Of a stretch of DNA of 64,000 bases, positions 25,872-35,217 are shown piece by piece. The notes under the pieces are model-generated. The model was not told the origin of the DNA. It did no database searches and saw only the letters and a program-made list of their open reading frames with translations. The DNA is taken from positions 90,514-154,513 of the forward strand of contig NZ_MSDV01000071.1 in NCBI RefSeq assembly GCF_001931485.1. Direction: 5' to 3'. The stretch's first letter is position 1. Every line of letters begins with the position of its first letter. The stretch comes from Burkholderia sp. SRS-W-2-2016 (lineage in GTDB: Bacteria; Pseudomonadota; Gammaproteobacteria; Burkholderiales; Burkholderiaceae). Position numbers and translations under genes: made by a program.

Positions 25872-27611
25872 ATGCTTCGCCTTCGCACTATGCTCGGCAC
25901 CGGCTTGCTGATGTCGCTGGCCGCCTGCGGCTCGGACCACTCGGACACCGCCGCCACCACCACTACACCCGCGGCCACCGCGGCCGCCACCGGCGTGTAC
26001 GACAGCGCGCTGGCTTTCAATAAAGACGGCTACACGACGATCAACGTGACGATCGACGGCGTACAAACGCCGGTGCGCTGGTACAAGGAAGTCTGCTACG
26101 TCGGCAAGCCGATCGAAATGGCCGGCACGCAGAGCGGTCTGCGAGGCACGACGACCATTAGCAATACGAAGTGCGGCTATCAGAGCATGAATATCTTCGT
26201 GCCCGAAAGCGCCGCCAACGACCAGGACACCGCGATCTACTTCGCCGTCAACAACGCCGGCTGGATGGCCAGCTACGTGACGGCCAGCGTCGCGGACGGC
26301 GCGACGTTCAACAGCAGCACCAGCAATGTCGGCGCCGCGCTGAAGGCCGGCTACGTGTATATCGATGTCGCGTCGCGCAGCCGCGGGATCACCGCGGCCG
26401 ACGGCAGCTATCCGGGCAAGGCGCCGGCGGCGGTCGTCGATGCGAAAGCGGCAGTGCGCTATCTGCGCCTGAACGATGCGGCGATGCCCGGCAACGCCAA
26501 CCATATCGTCGTGAACGGCACCAGCGGCGGCGGCGCGCTGTCGTCGATCCTCGGCGCCTCCGGCAATAGCGCCGACTACTATCCGTATCTCGCCGAGATC
26601 GGCGCGGCCGGCATCGACAAGGACGGCAAGAGCACGCTGCACGACGACGTTCTCGCAATCAACGCGTACTGCCCGATCACCGACCTGGGCAACGCGGACC
26701 TGCATTACGAGTGGCTGTTCAACGTACTCGGCACGCGCGCCGCGGTCGATGCGACGAGCGGAACCTATCCGGGCGTGGCCGGCAGCAATACGAACCCCAC
26801 CGGCAGCGCGAGCCTGATGAACGCGTTCGTCACGTACCAGAACAGCCTGGGTCTGAAGAACTACGACGGCACTGCGCTGACCGCGAGCACGATGCTGGCC
26901 AACGTTCAGGACGAACTGATCCGCTCGGCTGAAACGTATATGGCGGCCGGCGGCACGATCCCGGCGCTCGGCGCGACCGCGACCTATACGTCGAACGGTC
27001 CGAGCGGATCGTCGTCATTCAGTTATACCAACGACTGGATCAGCGTGGACAGCGCGAGCAAAACGGTACTGTCGCTCGACATCCAGAAGTACCTGAAATT
27101 CCTCGCGACCCAAAGCAAGCTGAAGCCGACGCCGGCGTTCGACCAGACCGGCCTCACCATCGCGACCTCGACCGTCGCGGGCGGCAACGGCGGCGAAACC
27201 AACCTGTTCGGCACCAGCGCGCAGAAGTACTCGAACTTCACCGAGTACGGCTGGAACAACAACGACACCGCCGGCGACGGCGTCGGCAAGGACGACACCG
27301 GTTATGCGTGGGCCGACTACCCGAGCCGTCAGGCGCTGCTGACCCAGACGAAGCTGATCAACCCGATGGCCTACATCGGCACGGACAGCACGACCGCGCC
27401 GTACTGGTACATCCGCGTGGGCACCCGCGATCGCGATACGTCGGTGACGGTGTCGATGAACCTGAGCCGCGCGTTGAAGGCCGATAGCAAGGTCACCGAC
27501 CTGAACTATCACCTCGCGTGGGATCAGCCGCACGCCGGTAACTACGACGTGCCGGAAGCGATGGCGTGGATCCAGCAGACGCTGGCCGCGGCGAAGGCGA
27601 AGGGTCTCTAA
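25872..27611 (+). CDS. Tannase subtype B-like alpha/beta hydrolase lipoprotein
   Basis: A 579-residue exported lipoprotein; the lipobox LMSLAAC follows MLRLRTMLGTGL. The alpha/beta hydrolase has its nucleophile Ser218 in NGTSGGGALSS. The likely catalytic Asp is near 520 (RVGTRDRDTS) and His554 is in WDQPHAGNYD. Their spacing and wording match subtype B bacterial tannases (GxSxGG..ALLGASGNS, then NAYCPITDLGNADLHYEW). Tannases split galloyl esters of plant tannins. A long N-terminal in-frame extension to 25734 is excluded because GGAG and the lipoprotein signal mark 25872. It is followed by a strong hairpin terminator and has no operon partner. An aryl or feruloyl esterase activity is an alternative. 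Confidence 0.7.
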   Translation: MLRLRTMLGTGLLMSLAACGSDHSDTAATTTTPAATAAATGVYDSALAFNKDGYTTINVTIDGVQTPVRWYKEVCYVGKPIEMAGTQSGLRGTTTISNTKCGYQSMNIFVPESAANDQDTAIYFAVNNAGWMASYVTASVADGATFNSSTSNVGAALKAGYVYIDVASRSRGITAADGSYPGKAPAAVVDAKAAVRYLRLNDAAMPGNANHIVVNGTSGGGALSSILGASGNSADYYPYLAEIGAAGIDKDGKSTLHDDVLAINAYCPITDLGNADLHYEWLFNVLGTRAAVDATSGTYPGVAGSNTNPTGSASLMNAFVTYQNSLGLKNYDGTALTASTMLANVQDELIRSAETYMAAGGTIPALGATATYTSNGPSGSSSFSYTNDWISVDSASKTVLSLDIQKYLKFLATQSKLKPTPAFDQTGLTIATSTVAGGNGGETNLFGTSAQKYSNFTEYGWNNNDTAGDGVGKDDTGYAWADYPSRQALLTQTKLINPMAYIGTDSTTAPYWYIRVGTRDRDTSVTVSMNLSRALKADSKVTDLNYHLAWDQPHAGNYDVPEAMAWIQQTLAAAKAKGL

Positions 27612-27625
27612 ACCCCAGGCAACCA

Positions 27626-27668
27626 CGAGGGGCGGCGCGATGGTTACGCGCCGCCCCTCGTTTTATTT
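27626..27668 (+). terminator. Rho-independent terminator after tannase-like gene
   Basis: Perfect arms of about 14 bases (cgaggggcggcgcg / cgcgccgcccctcg) flank a 7-base loop and are followed by TTTTATTT on the plus strand. The minus strand lacks a comparable T-run. Confidence 0.9.
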
Positions 27669-27673
27669 CCCAC

Positions 27674-28507
27674 TCACCCCAACTCCGGCTCGAACGCGAA
27701 CCGCTCGATCTCTCCATCGCGCGCGACCACCACCGTGCTCTCCGGAATCTCCTGCCACCATCCCGGCAAATCCGCGAGCGGTTCCGACAACACCAGAAAC
27801 GCATCCTGCCCGGCCATCGCAATGCGCGGATCGTCGGGATACAACTCGTGCAGATGACGGAACGACGTGTTGTGAAACAGCGAGCGCGATTGCCGTTCGC
27901 TCGAATAACGCACCGCGACGATCTGCTCGCCGTCGGTTGCGCAGACGGTCATGTTCAGCGGCTGCTCGACGCCGTGGCGCCGGCCGGTTTCCTCGACGAA
28001 GCCCACCATCCGTTTGAGCGCGGTGACCGGCGCCAACTCGAGCCCGAACGTCAGCGCGAGAAAGAACAGTACTTCGGAATCGGTCGATCCTTCGATCGAC
28101 GGAAACAGTTCCGGCGCGATTGCGACCATCAGATCGCGGCGCAACGCCGGATAGTTGCGCACGAGGCCGTTATGCGCGAACAGCCAGCGCCCATGACGAA
28201 ACGGATGACAGTTGGTTTCCTGCGACGGCGTATCGGTGGCCGCGCGGATGTGCGCGACGAACAGCGGCGCATGGATCGCGCGCGCGGCTTCGCGCAGATT
28301 GCGATCGCTCCACGCCGGCTGGATGCAGCGATAGCGAAACGGAATGTCGGTCGGATGTCCGTACCAGCCGATCCCGAAACCGTCGCCGTTGGTGGTCGTG
28401 TGGCCGAGCCGCGAATGCAGGCTCTGATCGATCAGCGAGTGCTTCGCATTGAACAGCACCGTTTCGAGTTGCAGCGGTTTGCCGGAATAAGCGAGCCAAC
28501 GGCACAT
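27674..28507 (-). CDS. Class II glutamine amidotransferase (YafJ/EgtC-like)
   Basis: A 277-residue N-terminal nucleophile hydrolase. Cys2 (MCRWLAYSG) becomes the nucleophile after Met removal. RLGHTTTNGDGFGIGWYG, THPRAATDTP-like HIRAATDTPSQETNCHPF and FAHNGLVRNY are the glutaminase-domain motifs. STDSEVLFFLAL follows. Relatives include YafJ and EgtC, the gamma-glutamyl hydrolase of ergothioneine synthesis; no egtB or egtD gene is nearby, so the substrate is unknown. The ATG at 28507 has an AGGAGATAACCC leader (AGGAG 6 bases away). It is a single gene ending convergently with the tannase-like gene. Confidence 0.8.
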   Translation of the reverse strand: MCRWLAYSGKPLQLETVLFNAKHSLIDQSLHSRLGHTTTNGDGFGIGWYGHPTDIPFRYRCIQPAWSDRNLREAARAIHAPLFVAHIRAATDTPSQETNCHPFRHGRWLFAHNGLVRNYPALRRDLMVAIAPELFPSIEGSTDSEVLFFLALTFGLELAPVTALKRMVGFVEETGRRHGVEQPLNMTVCATDGEQIVAVRYSSERQSRSLFHNTSFRHLHELYPDDPRIAMAGQDAFLVLSEPLADLPGWWQEIPESTVVVARDGEIERFAFEPELG

Positions 28508-28833
28508 GGGTTATCTCCTGTCGAATAGCGAACCGTCATCAAATCTCCACCTGCGCGCCCACTTCGATGCCGCGTTTTCGCTTCGAATCTTTCGTTTCGT
28601 TGCCGCGAAGTCGTTCGATCGTACGGGCTGTTCGTGCCGGGCGTGCGCCGGGGCCTGTTCACGCGCGCTAGAGGAAGTATAGAAATTTCCGGCCCATCCG
28701 GGCTCCGGAAAACGATCTCACAGGGGGGCCGAACGGCGTTCGCGAAACCCTGAGATCACGCGCATTCGCCTGAATAAAGGCAAGCTGTTTGGCCTGTCCG
28801 CGCGAAGGCCGTGCGCAAGCGATCAGGCCGCTT
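28508..28833. other. Intergenic stretch, no gene seen
   Basis: The 326 bases between the glutamine amidotransferase start and the diguanylate cyclase stop hold no convincing coding frame. They should contain the amidotransferase promoter. Short possible frames here lack ribosome binding sites and have Arg-rich shadow composition. Confidence 0.5.
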
Positions 28834-30021
28834 TCAGTTGGAGGAGCAGCTTGTCGCGGGCAGCGCGGTGCCCGGCGTCTGTTCGAGCCGGTTGCCGCCG
28901 AGCGACTTGGCGCGGTACAACGCGCGATCGGCGGCCGACAGCAACTCGGTCAGTGACGTCGTCGTATCGCTCGTCTCGGCGAGACCGATACTGACGGTCG
29001 CGCGAATCGGCTCGCCGTCCACGCGATGGGACATCGTCGCGAACCGGTACGCGACGGTTTCGCCGAGCGCTTTCGCACGCGCGCTGTCGTAGCCCGGCAG
29101 CAGCGCGGCAAATTCTTCGCCGCCGATGCGCGCCAGAATCGCGTCCGCGCCGGTCACGCTGCGCACGGTCGCCGCGAACGACTGCAAGACTTCGTCGCCG
29201 GTCTTGTGGCCATGGCGGTCGTTGATCCGCTTGAAGTGATCGAGGTCGAACGCGAGCAGCGACACCGGTCGTCGAGCTGTTTCGTAGTCACGAATAACCC
29301 GCTCGCCCTCTTCGAAAAACAGCTTCCGGTTGCCGAGGCGCGTCAGATAATCCGTGCGCGATTCCTTCAGCAACTCGGCGTGAATTTCTTCGCGGGTGAG
29401 CCGCAGCAACGTCATCGGCAGAATGACCGAGTACAGCACCCCTTCGTACATCGTGATCTGGCTGGACACCGCCAGCACGTGCAGCCCGAACCGCGCGACC
29501 AGCCACGGCAGCACGAGCGCCCGAAGCACGTAAATCAGCGCGTGCAGACCCGCGACCGCCACCGCGACGCGGCGCGATTGCCCCGCCGGCAGACGATCGC
29601 CGCGCAGCAACTCGACGGCCGTCAGCGCGGAAGCCAGCCCGATCGGCAGCGCGCTCACATACATCCACACCGCGGCCGGCCAACGCGTGCCGCCTAGCGT
29701 CCAGATCACCGCCATCAACAGCAATAGCGCAATCGAGCCGGCCCGATACTGCCGGCCGTTGAACATCGCAACCCCATGCAGCACCAGCAGATAGCCGGAC
29801 AGAATCACCAGATTGCTCACCGCGGGGCCGGCGGCGCCCAGCAGCGCACTGCGAAATGCGGCGAGCGCGCAGCCCGTTCCCAGCGTCGCGTAGCCGATCG
29901 CCAGCATGCGCAGTTCGCGCGCACGCTTCGGATGAGACAGGTGTTCCCAATACAACATCGCGGAACTGGCCAGCAGCGTTCCGATCACGAGGAAGTAAAG
30001 GGTGGCTAAATCGACTTTCAT
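28834..30021 (-). CDS. Membrane-bound diguanylate cyclase (GGDEF)
   Basis: A 395-residue protein with six hydrophobic segments in the first ~200 residues (for example LATLYFLVIGTLLASSAML and AVSNLVILSGYLLVLHGVAMF) and a C-terminal GGDEF domain. The active site reads GGEEF at about residues 300-304, so cyclic-di-GMP synthesis is expected. The position of the inhibitory I-site, RxxD five residues before, reads TGAD, so product inhibition through that site is unlikely. YLTRLGNRKLFFEEGE and LDHFKRINDRHGHKTGD are the conserved start of the domain. The start at 30021 places the first helix at the N-terminus; a start at 30051 is possible. It is monocistronic. Confidence 0.85.
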   Translation of the reverse strand: MKVDLATLYFLVIGTLLASSAMLYWEHLSHPKRARELRMLAIGYATLGTGCALAAFRSALLGAAGPAVSNLVILSGYLLVLHGVAMFNGRQYRAGSIALLLLMAVIWTLGGTRWPAAVWMYVSALPIGLASALTAVELLRGDRLPAGQSRRVAVAVAGLHALIYVLRALVLPWLVARFGLHVLAVSSQITMYEGVLYSVILPMTLLRLTREEIHAELLKESRTDYLTRLGNRKLFFEEGERVIRDYETARRPVSLLAFDLDHFKRINDRHGHKTGDEVLQSFAATVRSVTGADAILARIGGEEFAALLPGYDSARAKALGETVAYRFATMSHRVDGEPIRATVSIGLAETSDTTTSLTELLSAADRALYRAKSLGGNRLEQTPGTALPATSCSSN

Positions 30022-30160
30022 CACTGACGCCAAAGCGCGTCCCCGGCACAACGGGAAGCAGGTTGCAGATCAAGCATGAGATAACGGCAAATGCCGAGAA
30101 TTTTTGAGATGATACGCGACGCGCGGCGTGGACGGCCGGCTCAAACCCGCTAAAACCCGC

Positions 30161-30772
30161 TTACGCGTAGCGCGCGAGGAACATATCCACGGCCGCTTGC
30201 GCGACCCGCTTCTGCTCGCTCGCGTCGAGCAGCGGCTGCCCCATCGCCACCTGCGGCCAGAACGCGGACGCCTTGACGAGCCCCTGCAATTGCATCGCCG
30301 CGAACACCGGATCGTCGGTCCTGATCCGCCCGTCCGCGGCCGCCGCCCGCACCCATGCGGTCAAATCTTCCTCACGCTCGCCCATTCGCGCGACCATGTC
30401 CCGCGCCCGTTCCGGCGCATGCAAGCCGGCCGCGATCGCGACGCGGGCCAGCGCGAGGAAAGAGTCGTCGTTGAGCAGGCGCAGCTTGCGCTCCACCAGA
30501 TCGAGCAGTTGCGCGCGCAGCGGCTGGCCGGCCCGATAAGCGGGCGCGTCGCCGTCATGGCTCGCATCCCACAGCTGATGAAGAATCGCCGCGAACAGCG
30601 CGTCCTTGCTCGGGAAATGGTTGTAGACCGTGCGTTTCGACGCGTTCGCGCGGGCGGCGATACGGTCCATGCTGGTGGCGTCGTAACCGGCCGCGAGAAA
30701 TTCCTCGATCGCGGCGGTGATGATCGCCACCCGCTTCCGGTCGGTCAGACGTTGAGGTGTACTGGGTTCCAT
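30161..30772 (-). CDS. TetR/AcrR-family regulator
   Basis: A 203-residue repressor-type regulator. The N-terminal TetR HTH spans about residues 12-58 (RVAIITAAIEEFLAAGYDATS, then MDRIAARANASKRTVYNHFPSK). The C-terminal helical ligand domain is unspecific. It is divergent from a metallo-beta-lactamase-fold hydrolase gene, and the 81-base gap contains two inverted repeats. Autoregulation and control of the hydrolase are therefore likely. Confidence 0.85.
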   Translation of the reverse strand: MEPSTPQRLTDRKRVAIITAAIEEFLAAGYDATSMDRIAARANASKRTVYNHFPSKDALFAAILHQLWDASHDGDAPAYRAGQPLRAQLLDLVERKLRLLNDDSFLALARVAIAAGLHAPERARDMVARMGEREEDLTAWVRAAAADGRIRTDDPVFAAMQLQGLVKASAFWPQVAMGQPLLDASEQKRVAQAAVDMFLARYA

Positions 30773-30785
30773 CGACGGATTTTAC

Positions 30786-30832
30786 ACTGGCCAGTTTACT
30801 TATCTTGAAAATAAACTACACTGGCAAGTGTA
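30786..30832. promoter_or_regulatory. Two candidate TetR operators
   Basis: ACTGGCCAGT (30786-30795) is a perfect palindrome. TACACT-GGCA-AGTGTA (30817-30832) is an inverted repeat with a 4-base centre. Both share the half-site ACTGGC and lie between the divergent TetR and MBL-hydrolase genes, about 31 bases apart centre to centre. The intervening bases are A/T-rich (TTATCTTGAAAATAAA), fitting overlapping promoters. Confidence 0.6.
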
Positions 30833-30853
30833 CATTTTCCGGATGCTCACCTC

Positions 30854-31987
30854 ATGACATCGCTCCCCGTTTTCGTGCGCCGCATGCTCGGCGTGACCGC
30901 CGCGCAACGCAGCCGCGCGCTGTTCAACCGCTCGCCGCAGCACGACGGCGAACGCTTTCGCAACGTCAAGCCGCGCCCGGTCGAAGGTCTGCGCAAAACG
31001 CTCGGCCTCGCGTGGACCGTGCTGTTCAACAAGCCGCGCGGCACCGTGCCGGCCGACGCGTTGCCGGTCACCCCGCTGACGCGCGCGCAACTCGATGCGG
31101 CGCCCGACCGCAGTCTCTACCGGCTCGGTCATTCGACGCTGCTGCTGAAGCTGCGCGGCCAGTTCTGGCTGACCGACCCGGTATTCGCCGAGCGCGCGTC
31201 GCCGTTTCGCCATCTCGGTCCGAAGCGCTTTCACGCGCCGCCGATCGCGCTCGCCGAGCTGCCGCCGCTGCGCGGCGTGATCCTGTCGCACGATCATTAC
31301 GACCACCTCGATCGCGACACAGTGCTCGCGCTTGCGCAGCACACCGAAGTGTTTCTGACGCCGCTCGGCGTCGGCGACCGGCTGATCGAATGGGGCATCG
31401 ACGCGGCCAGGGTCCGGCAATTCGACTGGTGGCAAGGCACCGAGGTCGACGGCATCCGCTTCACCGCGACGCCCGCGCAGCACTTCTCCGGTCGCAGCCT
31501 GTTCGACGGCAACCGTACGCTGTGGGCGTCGTGGGTGATCGTCGACGACGATCTGCGGGTGTTCTTCAGCGGCGACACCGGTTACTTCGACGGTTTTCGG
31601 ACCATCGGCGAGCGGCTCGGTCCGTTCGACGTCACGCTAATCGAAACCGGCGCATATGACGCGATGTGGCCGTACGTTCATATGCAGCCCGAAGAAACCG
31701 TGCAGGCGCATCTGGACTTGCGCGGCCGCTGGCTCGTGCCGATTCACAACGGCACCTTCGACCTCGCGATGCATCGCTGGCAGGAACCGTTCGAACGCGT
31801 GAGCGCGCTCGCGCTTACTCGCGGTGTCGCACTGTCGACGCCGCGCATGGGCGAGCGGCTCGATCTGACCGCGGTGCATCGCGGCGAGCGCTGGTGGCGC
31901 GAAGTCGTGGCGCCCGTTGCCGCGCCGAAGGCGTCGTGGCGCTGGTGCGCGTCGCGCAATGCCGGCGAAGAAGAACAGGCGTCCTGA
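30854..31987 (+). CDS. Metallo-beta-lactamase-fold hydrolase (NAPE-PLD/RomA-like)
   Basis: A 377-residue MBL-fold protein. The metal motif HxHxDH is seen in LSHDHYDHLDRD, a second metal Asp in FSGDTGYFDG, and a distal His in VPIHNGTFDL. The GHSTLLLKLRGQFWLTDPVF start and overall layout match the N-acylphosphatidylethanolamine phospholipase D/UlaG-like group, in which some members were called RomA. The N-terminal ~70 residues are a basic lead-in without a clear signal peptide. A start at 30842 is also possible. Probably repressed by the adjacent TetR protein. The substrate is unknown. Confidence 0.75.
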   Translation: MTSLPVFVRRMLGVTAAQRSRALFNRSPQHDGERFRNVKPRPVEGLRKTLGLAWTVLFNKPRGTVPADALPVTPLTRAQLDAAPDRSLYRLGHSTLLLKLRGQFWLTDPVFAERASPFRHLGPKRFHAPPIALAELPPLRGVILSHDHYDHLDRDTVLALAQHTEVFLTPLGVGDRLIEWGIDAARVRQFDWWQGTEVDGIRFTATPAQHFSGRSLFDGNRTLWASWVIVDDDLRVFFSGDTGYFDGFRTIGERLGPFDVTLIETGAYDAMWPYVHMQPEETVQAHLDLRGRWLVPIHNGTFDLAMHRWQEPFERVSALALTRGVALSTPRMGERLDLTAVHRGERWWREVVAPVAAPKASWRWCASRNAGEEEQAS

Positions 31988-32005
31988 TTCTCGTAGGAAA
32001 TTGCC

Positions 32006-32090
32006 GGCGGCCACGCGAAGCCGTGGCCGCCAAACCTAGATCCAATCGAATGGCCGCGCAAAATCCTCCACGGGTTTTGCGCGGCCATTC
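32006..32090 (+). terminator. Two tandem hairpins after the MBL-hydrolase gene
   Basis: The first hairpin has 10-base perfect arms (ggcggccacg / cgtggccgcc, 32006-32031). The second has 16-base perfect arms at 32048-32063 and 32075-32090 with an 11-base loop. The A-run of the left arm and the T-run of the right arm lie inside the stem, so it is symmetric and could act as a bidirectional terminator. No separate U-tract follows. Confidence 0.55.
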
Positions 32091-32690
32091 GCGCATCCGG
32101 CAAGCGAATTTCTTTACTTTTTTGCTATCGTGGATTTTAATACGAGAAATTAACTTTTGCGATTTAGAGAATGACAGCGCAGTCACAAAAAAGCAATAAT
32201 GCCGCGACGCTGTCAAGCGCGCCCTTGTATTGCAATAGATTCCGCATAACCATTCAATTTGCTTACAACCACGATATTTAAATCGGCGTGAACACGCCGA
32301 AATGAACACATATATCGGCATGGCCGATATTTCGGATACGGCCTTGGCGTTGCCGGGCGCCGCTGCCGGCGCAGAAACAGGTAGTCGCGCTGGTATCTCT
32401 CAATGCAATACGCAATTAAGTCCCATGTTTAAATTGCACGATTCGCAGCGAAATCGAGCAATCGAACCAGCGTCTCAATCAATGCGCCATCCTGTTTAGA
32501 TAATGGCGGGCGCATACCCCGACTTGATAAATATTTAAAACGGCAAACTGTCAAGACGGGGCGGCAATTTCACGCATTAAACCCGCCGTTTGAAACAGCG
32601 CCGCTAATGCGCAGCCAAAGCGGATAACGCCGGCTTTGCCGTCGGCCCGCAATTCAATTAACAATTCGTCCCTCTCGCCTATCCCCGCAT
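32091..32690. other. AT-rich intergenic region upstream of gluconate dehydrogenase-type operon
   Basis: This 600-base stretch has clearly lower GC than its flanks, with runs such as ttctttacttttttgc and ataaatatttaaaacgg. No frame with a credible ribosome binding site and coding composition is seen. A 65-codon possibility at 32302 looks random. It probably holds the promoter of the three-gene operon starting at 32691. Confidence 0.45.
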
Positions 32691-33437
32691 ATGAAAGAAA
32701 AGAACGAAAACGACGATCAGCCGCGCAGAAAATTTCTGCGTCAGGTCATAGCGATTCTGCCGGCCTCCACGCTGGCGCCCGCGGTGCTCACGCAGACCGG
32801 CTGCACCGACTCCAGCACGTCGAACGCCCCGCAAACGGCCCATGAAGCGCAGCGCGACATCTATCAGCCCAAGTTCTTCCGGCCGGCCGAATGGGACTTC
32901 CTGCACGCGGCCGTCGACGAACTGATTCCCGCCGACGCAACCGGCGCGGGCGCGCTCGAAGCGGGCGTGCCCGAGTACATCGACCGGCAGATGGAGATGC
33001 CGTTCGGTCACGGCAAGCTGTGGTACATGCAAGGGCCGTTTCACCCCGAAGCGCCGCCCGAACTCGGCTATCAGTCGCGGCTCGTGCCGCGCGACGTGTA
33101 TCGCCGCGGCATCGAAGCCTGCGACGCGCACTGCAAGCAGCAGTACGGCAAGCTGTTCGCCGCGTTGCCGCGCGAGACCCGCGTGCAGGTGCTCGAACAG
33201 CTCGAAGCCGGCAAGCTCGCACTCGACGCGGTGCCGGCCAAGCTGTTCTTCAGCACGCTGCTGAAGAACACCAAGGAAGGCTACTGGGCCGACCCGATGT
33301 ACGGCGGCAACAAGAACATGGTGGGCTGGAAGATGATCGGCTTTCCTGGCGCGCGCGCCGATTTCATGGACTGGATCGAACAGCCCGGCGTCAAGTACCC
33401 GTTGGGTCCGGTGTCGATTCTCGGGGAGCAGGCATAA
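32691..33437 (+). CDS. Gluconate 2-dehydrogenase gamma subunit (Tat-exported)
   Basis: A 248-residue subunit 3 of the membrane-bound gluconate/2-ketogluconate-type dehydrogenase. The N-terminus carries a twin-arginine signal (PRRKFLRQVIAILPAS) needed to export the co-folded flavoprotein, which lacks its own signal. FFRPAEWDFLHAAVDELIPADATGAGALEAGVPEY is the family hallmark. It ends with the MVGWKMIGFPGARADF segment that is also typical. It overlaps nearly end to start with the flavoprotein gene (2 bases apart), showing a tight operon. Confidence 0.85.
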   Translation: MKEKNENDDQPRRKFLRQVIAILPASTLAPAVLTQTGCTDSSTSNAPQTAHEAQRDIYQPKFFRPAEWDFLHAAVDELIPADATGAGALEAGVPEYIDRQMEMPFGHGKLWYMQGPFHPEAPPELGYQSRLVPRDVYRRGIEACDAHCKQQYGKLFAALPRETRVQVLEQLEAGKLALDAVPAKLFFSTLLKNTKEGYWADPMYGGNKNMVGWKMIGFPGARADFMDWIEQPGVKYPLGPVSILGEQA

Positions 33438-33439
33438 CC

Positions 33440-35212
33440 ATGGCGATTAAAAAAGACAAGGTCGATGCGGTGATGGTCGGCTTCGGCTGGACCGGCGCGA
33501 TCATGGCGAAGGAGCTGACCGACGCGGGCCTGAACGTGCTCGCGCTGGAACGCGGAGACATGCAGACCACCGCGACCACCGCGCGCTTTCCGAACGTGGC
33601 CGACGAACTGTCGTTCGCGATCCGCGGCAAGCTCTATCAGGATCTCTCGAAGGAAACGCTGACGTTCCGTCATTCGCAGGACGGCTTCGCGGTGCCGTAC
33701 CGCCAGCATGGCGCGATGCTGCTCGGCAACGGCGTCGGCGGCGCGGGCTTTCACTGGAACGGGCTGACGTGGCGCCCGCAGGTGTCGGACCTGCAATTGC
33801 GCAGCCACTACGAACAGCGCTACGGCAAGGCGTTCATTCCGGAAGGCATGACGATCCAGGACTTCGGCGTCACTTATGACGAACTCGAACCGTTCTTCAC
33901 CCGCTTCGAGGAAGTCGCCGGCATCTCGGGCAAGGCCGGCAATCTGAACGGCAAGCCGTCGCCGGGCGGCAACCGCTTCGAGCCGTGGCGCAGCAAGGAA
34001 TATCCGCTGCCGCCGCTGCAGGACGTGTACGGCGCGCAACTGTTCGCGAAGGCGGCGCGCGAGCTCGGTCACGAGCCGTTTCCGATTCCCGCCGCGAATG
34101 CTTCGGCCCCCTACACGAATCCGTACGGCGTGCGCCTCGGGCCATGCAATTTCTGCGGCTTCTGCGAAGACTTCGGCTGCTATATGTATTCGAAGGCGTC
34201 GCCGCAAACCACGATTCATCCGGTGCTCATCGGCTCGAAGCACTTCGAGTTGCGCACCCGCTGCCAGGTGATCCGCGTGAATCGCGATGCGAGCGGCAAG
34301 CTCGCCACCGGCGTCACCTATATCGACGCCGAGGGCCGCGAAGTCGAACAGCCGGCCGACATCGTCGTGCTGAGCGCGTTCCAGATGCACAACGTGCGGC
34401 TGTTGCTGCTGTCGGGCATCAGCCAGCCGTACGACCCGGTCAGCGGCGAAGGCGTGGTCGGGCGCAATTTCGCGTACCAGATGAACGGCGGCGTCAACGC
34501 GTTCCTCGCCAGGGGCACGCAGCTCAATCCGTTCATCGGCGCGGGCGCCGGCGGTCAGGCGATCGACGACTTCAACGGCGATAACTTCGATCACGGTCCG
34601 CTCGGCTTCATCGGCGGCGCGAACGTGCGGCACAACCGCACCGGCGGCCGGCCGATCGGCCAGACCGCCGAGCGCCATACGGGCAAGAAGTGGGGCAGCG
34701 AATGGAAGGCCGACGTGCAGGCCGACTACCAGCGGATGATGACGATCGTCGCGCAGGGTTCGGTGATGTCCTACCGCGACAACTACCTGAGCCTCGATCC
34801 GAACTATCGCGACGTGTACGGCCAGCCGTTGCTGCGCGTGACGTTCGACTGGCACGAGAACGAGTTCAAGATGACCCGGTACACGGTCGGCCAGGCGTAC
34901 AACGTCGCGCGCGTGCTGACCAACGAGATCGACACCAACGTGAAGAAGTCGGGCTCGCACTTCGATACGCGGGTCTATCAAAGTACTCACACGACCGGTG
35001 GCGCGGTGATGGGCAGCGACCCGAAAACGAGCGTCGTCAACAAGTACCTGCAGAACTGGGATGTGCACAACCTGTTCGTGCTGGGCGCATCGGCGTTCCC
35101 GCAGAACTTCGGCTACAACCCGACCGGCCTCGTCGGCGCGCTCAGTTACTGGGCCGCGAATGCGATCCGCGAGCAGTATCTGAAGAACCCCGGTCCGATG
35201 ATTCAGGCGTGA
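33440..35212 (+). CDS. GMC flavoprotein subunit of gluconate 2-dehydrogenase-type complex
   Basis: A 590-residue GMC oxidoreductase, the catalytic FAD subunit that oxidises a sugar or sugar acid in the periplasm. The FAD motif is VMVGFGWTGAIMAKEL near the N-terminus. The C-terminal active-site pair lies in THTTGGAVMGSDP and the block GASAFPQNFGYNPTGLVGALSYW. A cysteine cluster CNFCGFCEDFGC at about residues 235-246 could bind an iron-sulfur centre, as in FAD-dependent glucose dehydrogenases. There is no signal peptide, so export depends on the Tat gamma subunit. The start ATG at 33440 is 2 bases after the previous stop. The exact substrate cannot be decided. Confidence 0.85.
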   Translation: MAIKKDKVDAVMVGFGWTGAIMAKELTDAGLNVLALERGDMQTTATTARFPNVADELSFAIRGKLYQDLSKETLTFRHSQDGFAVPYRQHGAMLLGNGVGGAGFHWNGLTWRPQVSDLQLRSHYEQRYGKAFIPEGMTIQDFGVTYDELEPFFTRFEEVAGISGKAGNLNGKPSPGGNRFEPWRSKEYPLPPLQDVYGAQLFAKAARELGHEPFPIPAANASAPYTNPYGVRLGPCNFCGFCEDFGCYMYSKASPQTTIHPVLIGSKHFELRTRCQVIRVNRDASGKLATGVTYIDAEGREVEQPADIVVLSAFQMHNVRLLLLSGISQPYDPVSGEGVVGRNFAYQMNGGVNAFLARGTQLNPFIGAGAGGQAIDDFNGDNFDHGPLGFIGGANVRHNRTGGRPIGQTAERHTGKKWGSEWKADVQADYQRMMTIVAQGSVMSYRDNYLSLDPNYRDVYGQPLLRVTFDWHENEFKMTRYTVGQAYNVARVLTNEIDTNVKKSGSHFDTRVYQSTHTTGGAVMGSDPKTSVVNKYLQNWDVHNLFVLGASAFPQNFGYNPTGLVGALSYWAANAIREQYLKNPGPMIQA

Positions 35213-35217
35213 CAACC

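Noticed and set aside
32302..32499. Possible 65-residue gene upstream of the gluconate dehydrogenase operon
   Set aside because: No ribosome binding site and no protein-like pattern; treated as promoter region.
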